Positions 26,682 through 34,907 of a stretch of 64,000 nucleotides of DNA are shown one piece after another. Position 1 is the first letter of the stretch; every line of letters starts with the position of its first letter. The stretch comes from Porphyromonas sp. COT-239 OH1446 (GTDB lineage: Bacteria > Bacteroidota > Bacteroidia > Bacteroidales > Porphyromonadaceae): assembly GCF_000768875.1 (NCBI RefSeq), contig NZ_JRAO01000010.1:126759-190758 (forward strand), written 5' to 3'. Below the pieces are notes generated by a model that was not told where the DNA came from, ran no database searches, and was given only the letters and a program-made list of their open reading frames with translations. The position numbers were made by a program, and so were the translations under genes.

Positions 26682-28103
26682 CTAAAATCGAAAGTCTCGC
26701 TTGCCGCCCTTGATTGCCTTAATATTGTCCAGAGTCCGCTGTCGGATGCGCTCGCTAGGGATGTAGCGTAGCTCCTGCTTGATCAGCTCGGGGGCATAGC
26801 TACGTGTCTCGTCGCTAGCATAATCCTCTAGATATTCATGCAGAGTCATCAGGGCATTGGCTGCACAGATATTGGCGATCTGTCCACTCTTGGCTAGAGC
26901 CATGAAGCGGTCGCCCGTGCGTCCCTCTCGGTAGCAGGCGGTGCAGAAGCTCGGGATATAACCGAGCTTCATCAGCCAAGCGACAATCTCGTCGAGCGTA
27001 CGGGTATCGCTGAGCTCAAATTGGGCTGAGCTGTGTTCGGGATCCTCCTGCTGGGTATATCCGCCAACGCTGGTACGAGAGCCTCCACTAATCTGAGAGA
27101 CCCCAAGCTCGAGCACTCGCTCTCGGGAGCGTTGGCTCTCTCGGGTCGAGACGATCATGCCAGCATAGGGCAGAGCAATACGCAGTACAGCAACGATATG
27201 GGCAAAGGTATCATCGTCTATAGCATTGGAGAACTGTGAGGTATCTACCCCATCGGCAGGACAGATGCGAGGCACACTCACCGTATGAGGCCCTACCCCG
27301 AACCTCGCCTCTAGATGCTCGGCATGCATGAGCATCCCAACGAAGTCATATTTGTAGGTATTGAGGCCAAAGAGTACGCCTAGGCCGACATCGTCGATCC
27401 CCCCCTCCATAGCCCGATCCATCGCCTCTGTGTGGTAAGCATAGTCGCTCTTGGGGCCTGTCGGATGGAGGGCCTCATAGTTGGCCCTATGATAGGTCTC
27501 CTGGAAGAGGATATACGTCCCGATGCCCGCCTCGTGGAGCTTGCGATAGTTCTCCACCGTCGTGGCAGCGATATTGACATTGACACGGCGGATCGCCCCA
27601 TTCTTATGCTTGATCGAGTAGATGGTACGAATGGACTCGAGGATGTAGTCGATAGGGCTCTGAGTAGGATGCTCACCTGCCTCGAGGGCTAGACGTTTGT
27701 GGCCCATATCCTGCAGTGCGATGACCTCTCGAGCGATCTCCTCTTGGGAGAGCCTCTTGCGAGGGATGGTCTTGTTCTTGGCATGATAGGGGCAATAGAC
27801 ACAGCCATTGATGCAATAGTTCGAGAGGTAAAGTGGGGCAAACATCACAATACGATTGCCATAGATGCGCTGCTTGATCTCCCGGGCAATAGCATAGATA
27901 CGAACCGTGATCTCTGGGTCTCGACACTCGAGCAGGACGGCTGCCTCTCGATGGGAGAGGCCCTTGCCGAGGGCTGCTTTGTCTATAATCGCTTGGACGA
28001 GGGAGAGATCCTTGACCTGCTCAGAGGCATAGGCCAAGGTATCCACTATTTCGCTATGACAGATAAATTCATCTGCCTTAGGAGAATCGACTTGATATTT
28101 CAT
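26682..28103 (-). CDS. hydG: [FeFe]-hydrogenase H-cluster maturase HydG (radical SAM)
   Basis: A 473-residue tyrosine lyase that makes CO and cyanide from tyrosine for the 2Fe subcluster of [FeFe] hydrogenase. The radical-SAM cluster motif is CINGCVYC (Cys97, 101, 104; CX3CX2C). The C-terminal auxiliary-cluster motif, CTACYREGRTGD followed by IANIC (CX2CX22C), separates HydG from the homologous thiamine enzyme ThiH, which lacks it and is ~100 residues shorter. hydE, hydF and the hydrogenase itself are not in the window. The neighbouring C_GCAxxG_C_C gene is in the same direction. Confidence 0.93.
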   Translation of the reverse strand: MKYQVDSPKADEFICHSEIVDTLAYASEQVKDLSLVQAIIDKAALGKGLSHREAAVLLECRDPEITVRIYAIAREIKQRIYGNRIVMFAPLYLSNYCINGCVYCPYHAKNKTIPRKRLSQEEIAREVIALQDMGHKRLALEAGEHPTQSPIDYILESIRTIYSIKHKNGAIRRVNVNIAATTVENYRKLHEAGIGTYILFQETYHRANYEALHPTGPKSDYAYHTEAMDRAMEGGIDDVGLGVLFGLNTYKYDFVGMLMHAEHLEARFGVGPHTVSVPRICPADGVDTSQFSNAIDDDTFAHIVAVLRIALPYAGMIVSTRESQRSRERVLELGVSQISGGSRTSVGGYTQQEDPEHSSAQFELSDTRTLDEIVAWLMKLGYIPSFCTACYREGRTGDRFMALAKSGQIANICAANALMTLHEYLEDYASDETRSYAPELIKQELRYIPSERIRQRTLDNIKAIKGGKRDFRF

Positions 28104-28187
28104 TGACTATTGAGAGGAAACCGTTTTGTCTATGTAACAACTCAAGGGCAGATTTTGCTCACCCCTACCCTCACCCTCGTCTATAGA

Positions 28188-28225
28188 CCGAGGGCAGCAC
28201 CATAAGATTATGGTGCTGCCCTCGG
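28188..28225 (-). terminator. Terminator hairpin after the M13 peptidase gene
   Basis: Perfect 17-bp stem, CCGAGGGCAGCACCATA (28188-28204) and its complement (28209-28225), with a 4-base loop. There is no clear T-tract, so termination may be factor-assisted or the hairpin may protect the 3' end. Confidence 0.7.
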
Positions 28226-28267
28226 CAAATATCCAATTAGAGTTAAAAGTACCTCGACAGAGAAACA

Positions 28268-30322
28268 CTACCAAACCTCGATACGCTCCTCGGGGGCAAT
28301 GTACATCCCATCACCCTCCTTGAGATCAAAGGCCTTGACGAAGGCAGAGATATTCTTGAGGGCCTGATTGACACGAAGCAAACCTAGGCTGTGGGGGTCA
28401 ATCTTGGTCAAGCGCAGGATCTCCTGCTGACTGATATTCTGCCCCCAGAGGCGAGCGTAAGCAATGAAGAAACGCTGATCCTGGGTAAGGCCGTCGATCT
28501 GCTCGGGGGCATTCGCACCCTTGAGAGCGAGCTGGAGGGCCAGATGGGCTACAGTCAAGCCACCCTGGTCGGCGATGTTCTCCCCAAGGGTCAACTCTCC
28601 ATTGGCGAAGGTGCCAGGGGCTACCTCATTGCGGGCGAACTGCTCCACGAGGCGACGGGTAGAGGCCTGGAACTTGGTCTTGTCCTCAGGAGACCACCAG
28701 TTGTGCATATTACCATCCTTGTCGAAGTTAGAGCCCTGGTCGTCAAATCCATGGGTCATCTCATGGCCAATAACCACCCCGATAGCACCATAATTGACAG
28801 CATCGTCAGCATCGACATTGAAGAAGGGAGGCTGTAGGATACCCGCAGGGAAGCAGATCTCGTTGGTCGTAGGCATATAGTAGGCATTCACATCCTGGGG
28901 ATTCATGAGCCAACGCTTGCGGTCTACGGGCTGACCAAGATCCTTGAGGTTGTCTGCCTGCACGAAGCGCGTGGCCGAGAGGAGGTTGTCGTAGTAGGAG
29001 CGTTCGGCGTCGATGTCCAGGCCGCTGTAGTCCTTCCATTCGTCAGGGTAGCCAATCTTGACGGTGAAGTTCTGTAACTTCTCCAAGGCCTTAGCCTTAG
29101 TCTCTGGGCTCATCCACTCGAGGCTCTCGACACGCTGGCCGAGGGCGATCTGCAGGTTCTTGACCAGGGTCAGCATGCGCTCCTTAGCAGCTGGGGAGAA
29201 GTAGTGCTGTACATATACTTGCCCGATGGCCTCACCCATGAGGCTACTTACAAGGCCGACACTGCGCTTCCAGCGAGGGTGCATCTCCTTGCGGCCACTG
29301 AGCTGCTTACCGAAGAAGTCGAAGTTAGCCTGCGTAAAGTCATCGCTCAGGGCTGTGGCTGCTCCGCTGACCGTTGAGGCTAGGAGGTAGTCTCGAATAA
29401 GCTCGACAGGAGTGGCAGCGAACCAACGGCCAAAAGCCTTGAAGAAGTCCAGCTGACCAAAGTTTGCCTGCTTGACAGAGAGACCTCGGGCAGTGAAGTA
29501 ACCCCTCCAGTCGAAGCCAGGGCTCAGGCGGGTGATCTCATCGATGGAGCAGATGTTGTAGTTACGCTCGCTATCACGCAGCTCGGTCTGTGAGTAGGAG
29601 ATCTGGGCGATCTCGCGCTCTACACGCAGCGTATTGGCGGCGATACGCTTGGCATCCGCCTCAGTATAGCCGGCGAGGGCCAGGATGCGCTCGAGATAAG
29701 CGACATAACCCTCGAGGATTGCCTTAGTCTCGGGGCTCTCGTCGGTGTAGTAGTCCTTCGCACCGAGGGCGAGGCTCGTCTGGTGGAAGTGTAGGATGTT
29801 CATCGTACTATTCTTGTCATCAGCAGCGACATAGGTATTGAAGAATACCCCCTCGCCATAGACCTGGTCGTTCTCTGCGGCATAGGCCAAGAGATCAGCC
29901 TTGGTTTTGAGAGCCTCGACCTGGCGCAGATGAGGCTCGATAGGCTTTGCCCCCAGGCCGTTGCGGGTAGCACTGTCCATTGCCTGATTGTAGAGGGTTG
30001 CGATGCGGTACTCATTGCTCCCCTTGGTCTGAGGCTCATGGGCCAAAGACTCGATGATCTGATGTACTCGCTCCGAGGCTGTATCTCGGAGGATGTCGAA
30101 CGTCCCATAGCGGCTGTAGGCAGGCTTGAGCGGATTGCTCTTGATCCATCCGCCGTTGACATAATGGTAGAAGTCATCTTGTGCTCTCACAGTGGTGTCC
30201 ATAGCCTCGAAATCGATGGCTGGCATCTGGGTGAGCTGAGCCTTGGAGCCCGTGTCGGAGCAGCTGCTCAGCAGGAGGATGCCCAGGCATACAGCTGGGG
30301 CAAATTGCTTGACTGTTTTCAT
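28268..30322 (-). CDS. pepO: M13 (neprilysin/PepO-like) zinc metallopeptidase lipoprotein
   Basis: A 684-residue secreted endopeptidase for small peptides. The lipoprotein signal is MKTVKQFAPAVCLGILLLSS with Cys21, which supports the start at 30322 rather than the longer open frame to 30508. The zinc site is HEMTH (His520, Glu521, His524) in VVIGHEMTHGFDDQG, the third ligand is in GENIADQGG, and the substrate-binding NAYYMPTTNEICFPAGIL precedes it. M13 peptidases in Porphyromonas have been linked to peptide feeding and host-protein processing. A hairpin separates it from the upstream nucleotidyltransferase gene. Confidence 0.95.
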   Translation of the reverse strand: MKTVKQFAPAVCLGILLLSSCSDTGSKAQLTQMPAIDFEAMDTTVRAQDDFYHYVNGGWIKSNPLKPAYSRYGTFDILRDTASERVHQIIESLAHEPQTKGSNEYRIATLYNQAMDSATRNGLGAKPIEPHLRQVEALKTKADLLAYAAENDQVYGEGVFFNTYVAADDKNSTMNILHFHQTSLALGAKDYYTDESPETKAILEGYVAYLERILALAGYTEADAKRIAANTLRVEREIAQISYSQTELRDSERNYNICSIDEITRLSPGFDWRGYFTARGLSVKQANFGQLDFFKAFGRWFAATPVELIRDYLLASTVSGAATALSDDFTQANFDFFGKQLSGRKEMHPRWKRSVGLVSSLMGEAIGQVYVQHYFSPAAKERMLTLVKNLQIALGQRVESLEWMSPETKAKALEKLQNFTVKIGYPDEWKDYSGLDIDAERSYYDNLLSATRFVQADNLKDLGQPVDRKRWLMNPQDVNAYYMPTTNEICFPAGILQPPFFNVDADDAVNYGAIGVVIGHEMTHGFDDQGSNFDKDGNMHNWWSPEDKTKFQASTRRLVEQFARNEVAPGTFANGELTLGENIADQGGLTVAHLALQLALKGANAPEQIDGLTQDQRFFIAYARLWGQNISQQEILRLTKIDPHSLGLLRVNQALKNISAFVKAFDLKEGDGMYIAPEERIEVW

Positions 30323-30341
30323 AGGAATAGGAAATAACAAG

Positions 30342-30390
30342 GGATGGATAGCCTCAACCACATCGGTGTAGTCTACGAGGCTATCCATCC
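30342..30390 (-). terminator. Inverted repeat between nucleotidyltransferase and M13 genes
   Basis: GGATGGATAGCCTC (30342-30355) and its exact complement (30377-30390) form a 14-bp stem with a 21-base loop. It could end the nucleotidyltransferase transcript or sit in the leader of pepO. Confidence 0.6.
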
Positions 30391-30411
30391 AGTGAATATT
30401 GAGGGTTAGAT

Positions 30412-31320
30412 TTAAAACAGTTTGCTGGGGTATTCGCCAGCCTCGACGAGGGCCTTGATCTTGGCCACAACGCCGTCTCGGTCTGCTGCATAGGTTACCC
30501 CGAACCAAGAGGCGGGGGTATCGAGCACCTCAACCGTAGCTTGGCCACTCTCTACGAGCTGATTGACCACCAAGGGGATGAAGAACTCGCTCTTGAGCTC
30601 GCCCTCGTGAGCCTTGAGGAAGTCCACGAACTGAGCATCAGAGTGCTTGAAATAGTCGGGGGTGAAGCCCCACATATTCATCGATACTGGGGTACGCTCG
30701 TCGAGGGTAACCTCCTGCCCGTGCTCGTCGTTGAAAACGATCTGACCTGCTGCATTGCGGATAATAGCCGTGCGCTCTACTACTCCTGTGAGGAAATTGC
30801 GCTCGTCCACCTGACACACACCACGGGCCACGCTACCGCTCTCGCTGAGGGTATTGCCCACTCGATAGCCGACCATGCAATAGGTATTAGTGGCCTCGCT
30901 GAGGCTCTTGAGCTTGTCGGCCAGTACCTGATAGCTAGCGCGTCCGTAGAAGTCATCGGCATTGATCACTGCGAAAGGCTCTTGGATCGCCCTCGAGGCC
31001 ATCATCAGGGCATGGTTTGTACCCCAAGGTTTCTCTCGTCCCTCGGGCACACTAAATCCCTCGGGCAGGTAGTCAAGCTCCTGAAACACCACCTCCACAG
31101 GGATCTTACCCTCGTATTTGGAGAGGATCTTCTCACGGAAGTCTGCCTCGAAGGTATGGCGAATAACGAATACGACCTTGCCGAAGCCTGCACGGATAGC
31201 GTCAAAGATCGAGTAGTCCATAATGGTCTCGCCCGAGGGGCCTAGCCCATCTAGCTGCTTGAGACCTCCGTAGCGACTACCCATGCCAGCCGCCAGTACG
31301 AGAAGTGTTGGTTGTTTCAT
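30412..31320 (-). CDS. NDP-sugar-type nucleotidyltransferase
   Basis: A 302-residue GT-A-fold nucleotidyltransferase. The N-terminal nucleotide-binding loop is TLLVLAAGMGSRYGGLKQLD; a metal-binding Asp is likely in AVINADDFYG. It resembles the Bacteroidetes group annotated as sugar-1-phosphate nucleotidyltransferases (UTP- or GTP-dependent), but the sugar cannot be read from the sequence. No sugar-modifying or glycosyltransferase gene is adjacent. It has a -7-like box about 75 bases upstream and an inverted repeat after the stop. Confidence 0.78.
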   Translation of the reverse strand: MKQPTLLVLAAGMGSRYGGLKQLDGLGPSGETIMDYSIFDAIRAGFGKVVFVIRHTFEADFREKILSKYEGKIPVEVVFQELDYLPEGFSVPEGREKPWGTNHALMMASRAIQEPFAVINADDFYGRASYQVLADKLKSLSEATNTYCMVGYRVGNTLSESGSVARGVCQVDERNFLTGVVERTAIIRNAAGQIVFNDEHGQEVTLDERTPVSMNMWGFTPDYFKHSDAQFVDFLKAHEGELKSEFFIPLVVNQLVESGQATVEVLDTPASWFGVTYAADRDGVVAKIKALVEAGEYPSKLF

Positions 31321-31393
31321 CTGAAGTTTTTATTAGAGTTTGTAATTACAATGATCTTGAGCTTGCGTTGCTACGACCCTATGGGCCACCTCG

Positions 31394-31401
31394 CAAAGGT
31401 A
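31394..31401 (-). promoter_or_regulatory. Candidate -7 element of the nucleotidyltransferase gene
   Basis: Reverse-strand TACCTTTG matches TAnnTTTG, 74 bases before the start codon; no properly spaced TTG. Confidence 0.4.
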
Positions 31402-31595
31402 GCAAACATTCGGCGTATCGCAGGCACGCTCCACAGGCAAAGTCATGCTCTCTAGGCAATAAGCCATCGAGATAGAGCCGAGGGGGGAGGCTACCTGCCA
31501 GGGCCAACGAGCGAGACACGGAGGGTGGGCCCGAGGCTGCCTATCGCCTTAGCCTCTATCGAGAGTAGTGCTTCGCCCCGATCGGCCTCCTGAGA

Positions 31596-31711
31596 GAGAC
31601 CTAGATAGGATCGTTGTGGAGATCTAGGTAGGATCTCAATCGAGGCATAAGTAGGAGTTCAATCGAGCTCCTATTTGGATCTCCAGCGAGGCTCTAGATA
31701 GGACTACACTC
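31596..31711 (+). repeat. Array B of the 23-bp tandem repeat family, with one inverted unit
   Basis: Units start at 31596, 31619, 31642, 31665 and 31688. Four are direct (e.g. GAGACCTAGATAGGATCG at 31596); the unit at 31665 is inverted (its complement reads GAGATCCAAATAGGAGCTC), so it can pair with the unit at 31642. The array lies in a 640-base gap (31321-31960) in which I see no gene. Confidence 0.88.
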
Positions 31712-31846
31712 GAGGCTCTACCGAGAGCGCAGTCGAGCGGCTACAGGGCTTTGCAGCCGAGAAACTACCGAGCGTGCTATCCCCTCCCATCCCTCACCCC
31801 GAGCGAGGGGGCATCGGCTACCATGATCTAAGGGTCTACAAAGAGG

Positions 31847-31884
31847 GTGCGCTACCCCCCGACCCTTGTCGAGAGGTAGCGCAC
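31847..31884. repeat. Inverted repeat downstream of array B
   Basis: GTGCGCTACC (31847-31856) and its exact complement (31875-31884) form a 10-bp stem with an 18-base loop, 76 bases beyond the stop of the TonB receptor gene. Confidence 0.5.
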
Positions 31885-31934
31885 CTAAGTCATCTCACCC
31901 CACCCTAGCCGAGGGGCTGCGAAGGGGGCAGAGG

Positions 31935-31955
31935 GGGCGGGACGAAGCCCCGCCC
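31935..31955 (-). terminator. GC-rich hairpin after the TonB receptor gene
   Basis: GGGCGGG (31935-31941) pairs with CCCGCCC (31949-31955), six bases beyond the receptor stop. There is no T-tract. Confidence 0.4.
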
Positions 31956-31960
31956 TGGGG

Positions 31961-34627
31961 TTAGAAGGTAAACTTCATCCCCATGTAGCCAGAGCGAGGC
32001 ATCGTAGGGCCATAGATATAGGCACTGTCTCGGTCTGGACCGAAGTCGAAGTCCTTCTGAAATGCACCGAAGATATTGTGCATCCCTGCGAAGATCTGTA
32101 GCTTAGTCTGTGCGAAGAGCTTAAAGTCATAGGACACCTTAGCCCCGAGGTCGAAGAACGACTTCGTACGCACGAGCTCATCCCACTGATAGGAGCGGCT
32201 CTCCTGCTCACCGGCATCGTTGGTGAACTTGGGGAAGCGAGCATCATCCATCGAGAGGCGACCAGAGGCGATCGCATCCCTATCGCTCTGAGCACTGCCC
32301 TGGCCGAAGACTACGGCATGAGGGGCCCACATCGACCCAGTATAAGTCCCCGTCAGAGAGATATTGAGGGGCTTGATGGGGTTGAGCGATAGGGTGAAGT
32401 AGCCATACATAGAGGGCGTACGCAGGATCTCCTTGCTAGTCATGGAGACTGTCTCCTCGCCATTCTCAAAGTCCGAGGCGTCATTGCGAGGCGTATAGTC
32501 AAGGTACTTGCCCTCGTCGAGGCCAGTGATCTTGTTGCGTACCCCCCACTCCTGGTTCGCATCATACTTATTGGACGTGAGGGTGAGACCCGCCTGCAGC
32601 TGTACCCAGTCGTAGGAGAGCTTGGCCTCGAGGTTCAGACCGTAGATCTTGGCCGCAGAGCTCACACGCTGGCCATTGTCATCGACACCATAGTTATTGC
32701 GCTGGTAATAAACGATACCTGCACGCTCGTCGATCTTGTTATTCGTGAAGACATCCAGGAGACGGGTGTAGAAGCCCTCGACGAGCAGATTCAGCTGGGC
32801 ACGGCTTCCGAGGCGGAAGTACATATCGCTGCTCAGACTAAACGAGTGAGAGACCTCGGGGCTGAGGTCAGGGGCGTTCTCTACACGCTGAGCCTCTCCA
32901 TTGACCACCCCAACGTGCAGGTCTTCGTCGAATACCTGTGGGGCACGGAAACCCTTGGCATAGGTAGCACGCAGATTGATCTGGCGGGTGGGGTTATAGC
33001 GCAGCGTAGCTCGTGGGCTGAGGATGGGGCTGAGGCCACCCTGCTTGTTGCGCACGGCCGAGTTCTCATCGAGGCGAGCACCCAGGAGCACCGTCCAGCG
33101 GTCATTCTTCCACTCCATCTGTGCGAACTGGCTGTAGTTGCGGATCGTCTGCTCTACATCGGGGAAGAGGCTCTCCTTCGTCGTGGGGTCTACCATCCAG
33201 CGACGCTGAGGCATCGTGTCGTGCAGACGGTCGTAGGAGTACTCTGCCCCCACGAGCAGCTGAGCGGGCAAGAACCATAGATGATCGAAGTCATAGCTAT
33301 ACTGTCCACCACCGACGAAGGTATGCCCCTTGCTCAGACCATAGTTGATCCCGAACTGATCGGGGGGGATGGGTACACCGACCTGGCCAGCAGCCTTGCC
33401 ATCGACCTCCACCTCGCCGATCCCTCCGTAGTAGCTGTTACGACGAACATACTGCCCAGAGGTATAGAGCTGCAGATGATGCTTGTAGCCATGCGAATAG
33501 GCGTCAAACTTGAGGTTCGCCCCATAGATCGAGTGGCGAGTAGCCTCTGCCACACCAGCCACATGCTCGGGCCAGTCTAGGTGATCCCCCCCGCGACGAT
33601 CCTCAGAGATCGAGTGCACCTCGGCCGTAAGCATCGTCAGATAGGTAGGACGCACATAGCCTCTGAAGCCCAGGGCACGAGCATCGATGCGACCCATCTC
33701 AGAGTAGTTATCGCCGTTCATATCGTGCTCCTTGCGGTAACGGGTCTGGCCGAAGATCATAGCCCCAGCACGATTGTCATCGCTAACGATAGAGGCATTG
33801 AAGCCCAGGTTGTTGTCCAGGGACTTGAAGCCGATCATACCGAGCGACTCGGTGAAGCTCACACTATTGCTCTTAGGCTCCTTCGTGATCACATTCACTA
33901 CCCCTGCGATGGCCGACGATCCATAGAGGGCAGAGCCTCCACCACGGATCACCTCCACACGCTCGATCATATTCGCAGGGATCATCTCCAGCCCATAGAC
34001 CCCAGCCAGTGCACTCATGATCGGACGGCTGTCGATGAGGATCTGCGAGTAGCGTCCGTCTAGGCCGTTGATACGCACCTGATTGAAGCCACAGTTCTGA
34101 CAATTGTTCTCCACACGGATACCTGGCTGGAAGATGATCCCCTGGGCTAGGTTGTTTGCCCCTGCACGCTCAAAGGTCTTGCCATCAACGACATTCACCA
34201 AGGCAGGGGCATGGCGGCGCAGGGTCGCCTGTCGGTTGGCCGTTACGACCACCTCATCCAGTCGGATGTTGTCCTCTACGGCATCGAAGTTCACCTCCAG
34301 CACCTTGCTAGAGAGGATCTCAACCTCACGCTCCTGGCTCACGTAGCCCATCCCTCGCATCACAAGGACGACCTTGCCAGCCTTGAGGTTCTTGAGAAAG
34401 TAATGCCCAGTAGCATCTGTAAAGGTTGAGAAGGTAGATCCCTTGATAGCGATGGTCATCCCTGGGAGATGCTCGCCAGTCTTGGCATCAATGACATGCC
34501 CCACGACATTGGCATCGGTAGGGACAGTGTACTTGCGCTCACCCTCAGCGTAGAGGCTAAGCGGTTGCATGACACCTGAGCCCAGCACAAAGGCGAGCAT
34601 CAGGCCTCGTAGGTAACGAAAATTCAT
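31961..34627 (-). CDS. TonB-dependent outer-membrane receptor with CarboxypepD-like domain
   Basis: An 888-residue energy-coupled receptor. After a signal peptide (to ~residue 28) come a carboxypeptidase-regulatory-like domain (40-115, VVGHVIDAKTGEHLPGMTIA), a TonB-box-like LDEVVVTANR (123-132), the plug (135-250, with VEVIRGGGSALYGSSAIAGV) and a 22-strand-type barrel ending in YMGMKFTF. An unusual CQNC pair (Cys176 and Cys179) lies in the plug, before FNQVRINGLDGRYSQILID. The size and plug are close to siderophore/heme/cobalamin-type receptors rather than SusC, and no SusD gene is adjacent. The ligand is unknown. A perfect palindrome overlaps its predicted promoter. Confidence 0.93.
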   Translation of the reverse strand: MNFRYLRGLMLAFVLGSGVMQPLSLYAEGERKYTVPTDANVVGHVIDAKTGEHLPGMTIAIKGSTFSTFTDATGHYFLKNLKAGKVVLVMRGMGYVSQEREVEILSSKVLEVNFDAVEDNIRLDEVVVTANRQATLRRHAPALVNVVDGKTFERAGANNLAQGIIFQPGIRVENNCQNCGFNQVRINGLDGRYSQILIDSRPIMSALAGVYGLEMIPANMIERVEVIRGGGSALYGSSAIAGVVNVITKEPKSNSVSFTESLGMIGFKSLDNNLGFNASIVSDDNRAGAMIFGQTRYRKEHDMNGDNYSEMGRIDARALGFRGYVRPTYLTMLTAEVHSISEDRRGGDHLDWPEHVAGVAEATRHSIYGANLKFDAYSHGYKHHLQLYTSGQYVRRNSYYGGIGEVEVDGKAAGQVGVPIPPDQFGINYGLSKGHTFVGGGQYSYDFDHLWFLPAQLLVGAEYSYDRLHDTMPQRRWMVDPTTKESLFPDVEQTIRNYSQFAQMEWKNDRWTVLLGARLDENSAVRNKQGGLSPILSPRATLRYNPTRQINLRATYAKGFRAPQVFDEDLHVGVVNGEAQRVENAPDLSPEVSHSFSLSSDMYFRLGSRAQLNLLVEGFYTRLLDVFTNNKIDERAGIVYYQRNNYGVDDNGQRVSSAAKIYGLNLEAKLSYDWVQLQAGLTLTSNKYDANQEWGVRNKITGLDEGKYLDYTPRNDASDFENGEETVSMTSKEILRTPSMYGYFTLSLNPIKPLNISLTGTYTGSMWAPHAVVFGQGSAQSDRDAIASGRLSMDDARFPKFTNDAGEQESRSYQWDELVRTKSFFDLGAKVSYDFKLFAQTKLQIFAGMHNIFGAFQKDFDFGPDRDSAYIYGPTMPRSGYMGMKFTF

Positions 34628-34759
34628 ATAAACACGATTAAGGATTTATGTTTCCTATTTTTAGATTCACGGCTGCAAAAGTAGATCCTTCGCTGCAAAG
34701 AGAGACGAGAGATGAGAGGCTTAGCCGTGAGAATGGCACAGATTAGGTATTCAAAGAAT

Positions 34760-34789
34760 GAAATATACCTACTAGTAGGTATATACAAA
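34760..34789 (-). promoter_or_regulatory. Promoter of the TonB receptor overlapped by a 22-bp perfect palindrome
   Basis: On the reverse strand TTTG (34789-34786), an 18-base spacer and TATATTTC (34767-34760, one mismatch to TAnnTTTG) suggest a promoter. Positions 34763-34784 are a perfect 22-base palindrome whose half is ATATACCTACT, covering the spacer and most of the -7 box, the place expected for a repressor dimer. A further half-site-like AGGTAT lies at 34745-34750. Confidence 0.6.
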
Positions 34790-34844
34790 GGGGCGAGAGG
34801 GATTCGGTGGGCCCCTCTCTCAGGCCACATCCATGACCCAAAGA

Positions 34845-34883
34845 CAAGGGCTGCCACTGGGGGTATTCCAGCGGCAGCCCTTG
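34845..34883 (-). terminator. Terminator of the clpP-to-mutL unit
   Basis: CAAGGGCTGCC (34845-34855) pairs with its exact complement (34873-34883), extended by a nearby CTGG/CCAG pairing; on the reverse strand TGTCTTTGGG follows. It lies 25 bases after the mutL stop. Confidence 0.65.
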
Positions 34884-34907
34884 CAGAGGCATAACGAGCA
34901 CGGCCCG

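Noticed and set aside
26682-28103. ThiH (2-iminoacetate synthase)
   Set aside because: The C-terminal CX2CX22C motif and the 473-residue length are those of HydG; thi genes are not adjacent.
30541-31245. Long open frame antisense to the nucleotidyltransferase gene (234 codons)
   Set aside because: It mirrors the codon structure of the reverse-strand gene, shows no domain, signal or promoter, and similar shadows occur opposite most GC-rich genes here (e.g. 42895-43617, 53729-54583).
34763-34784. Palindrome as a terminator of the mutL unit
   Set aside because: It is AT-rich with no loop, and a proper hairpin terminator exists at 34845-34883 nearer the mutL stop.
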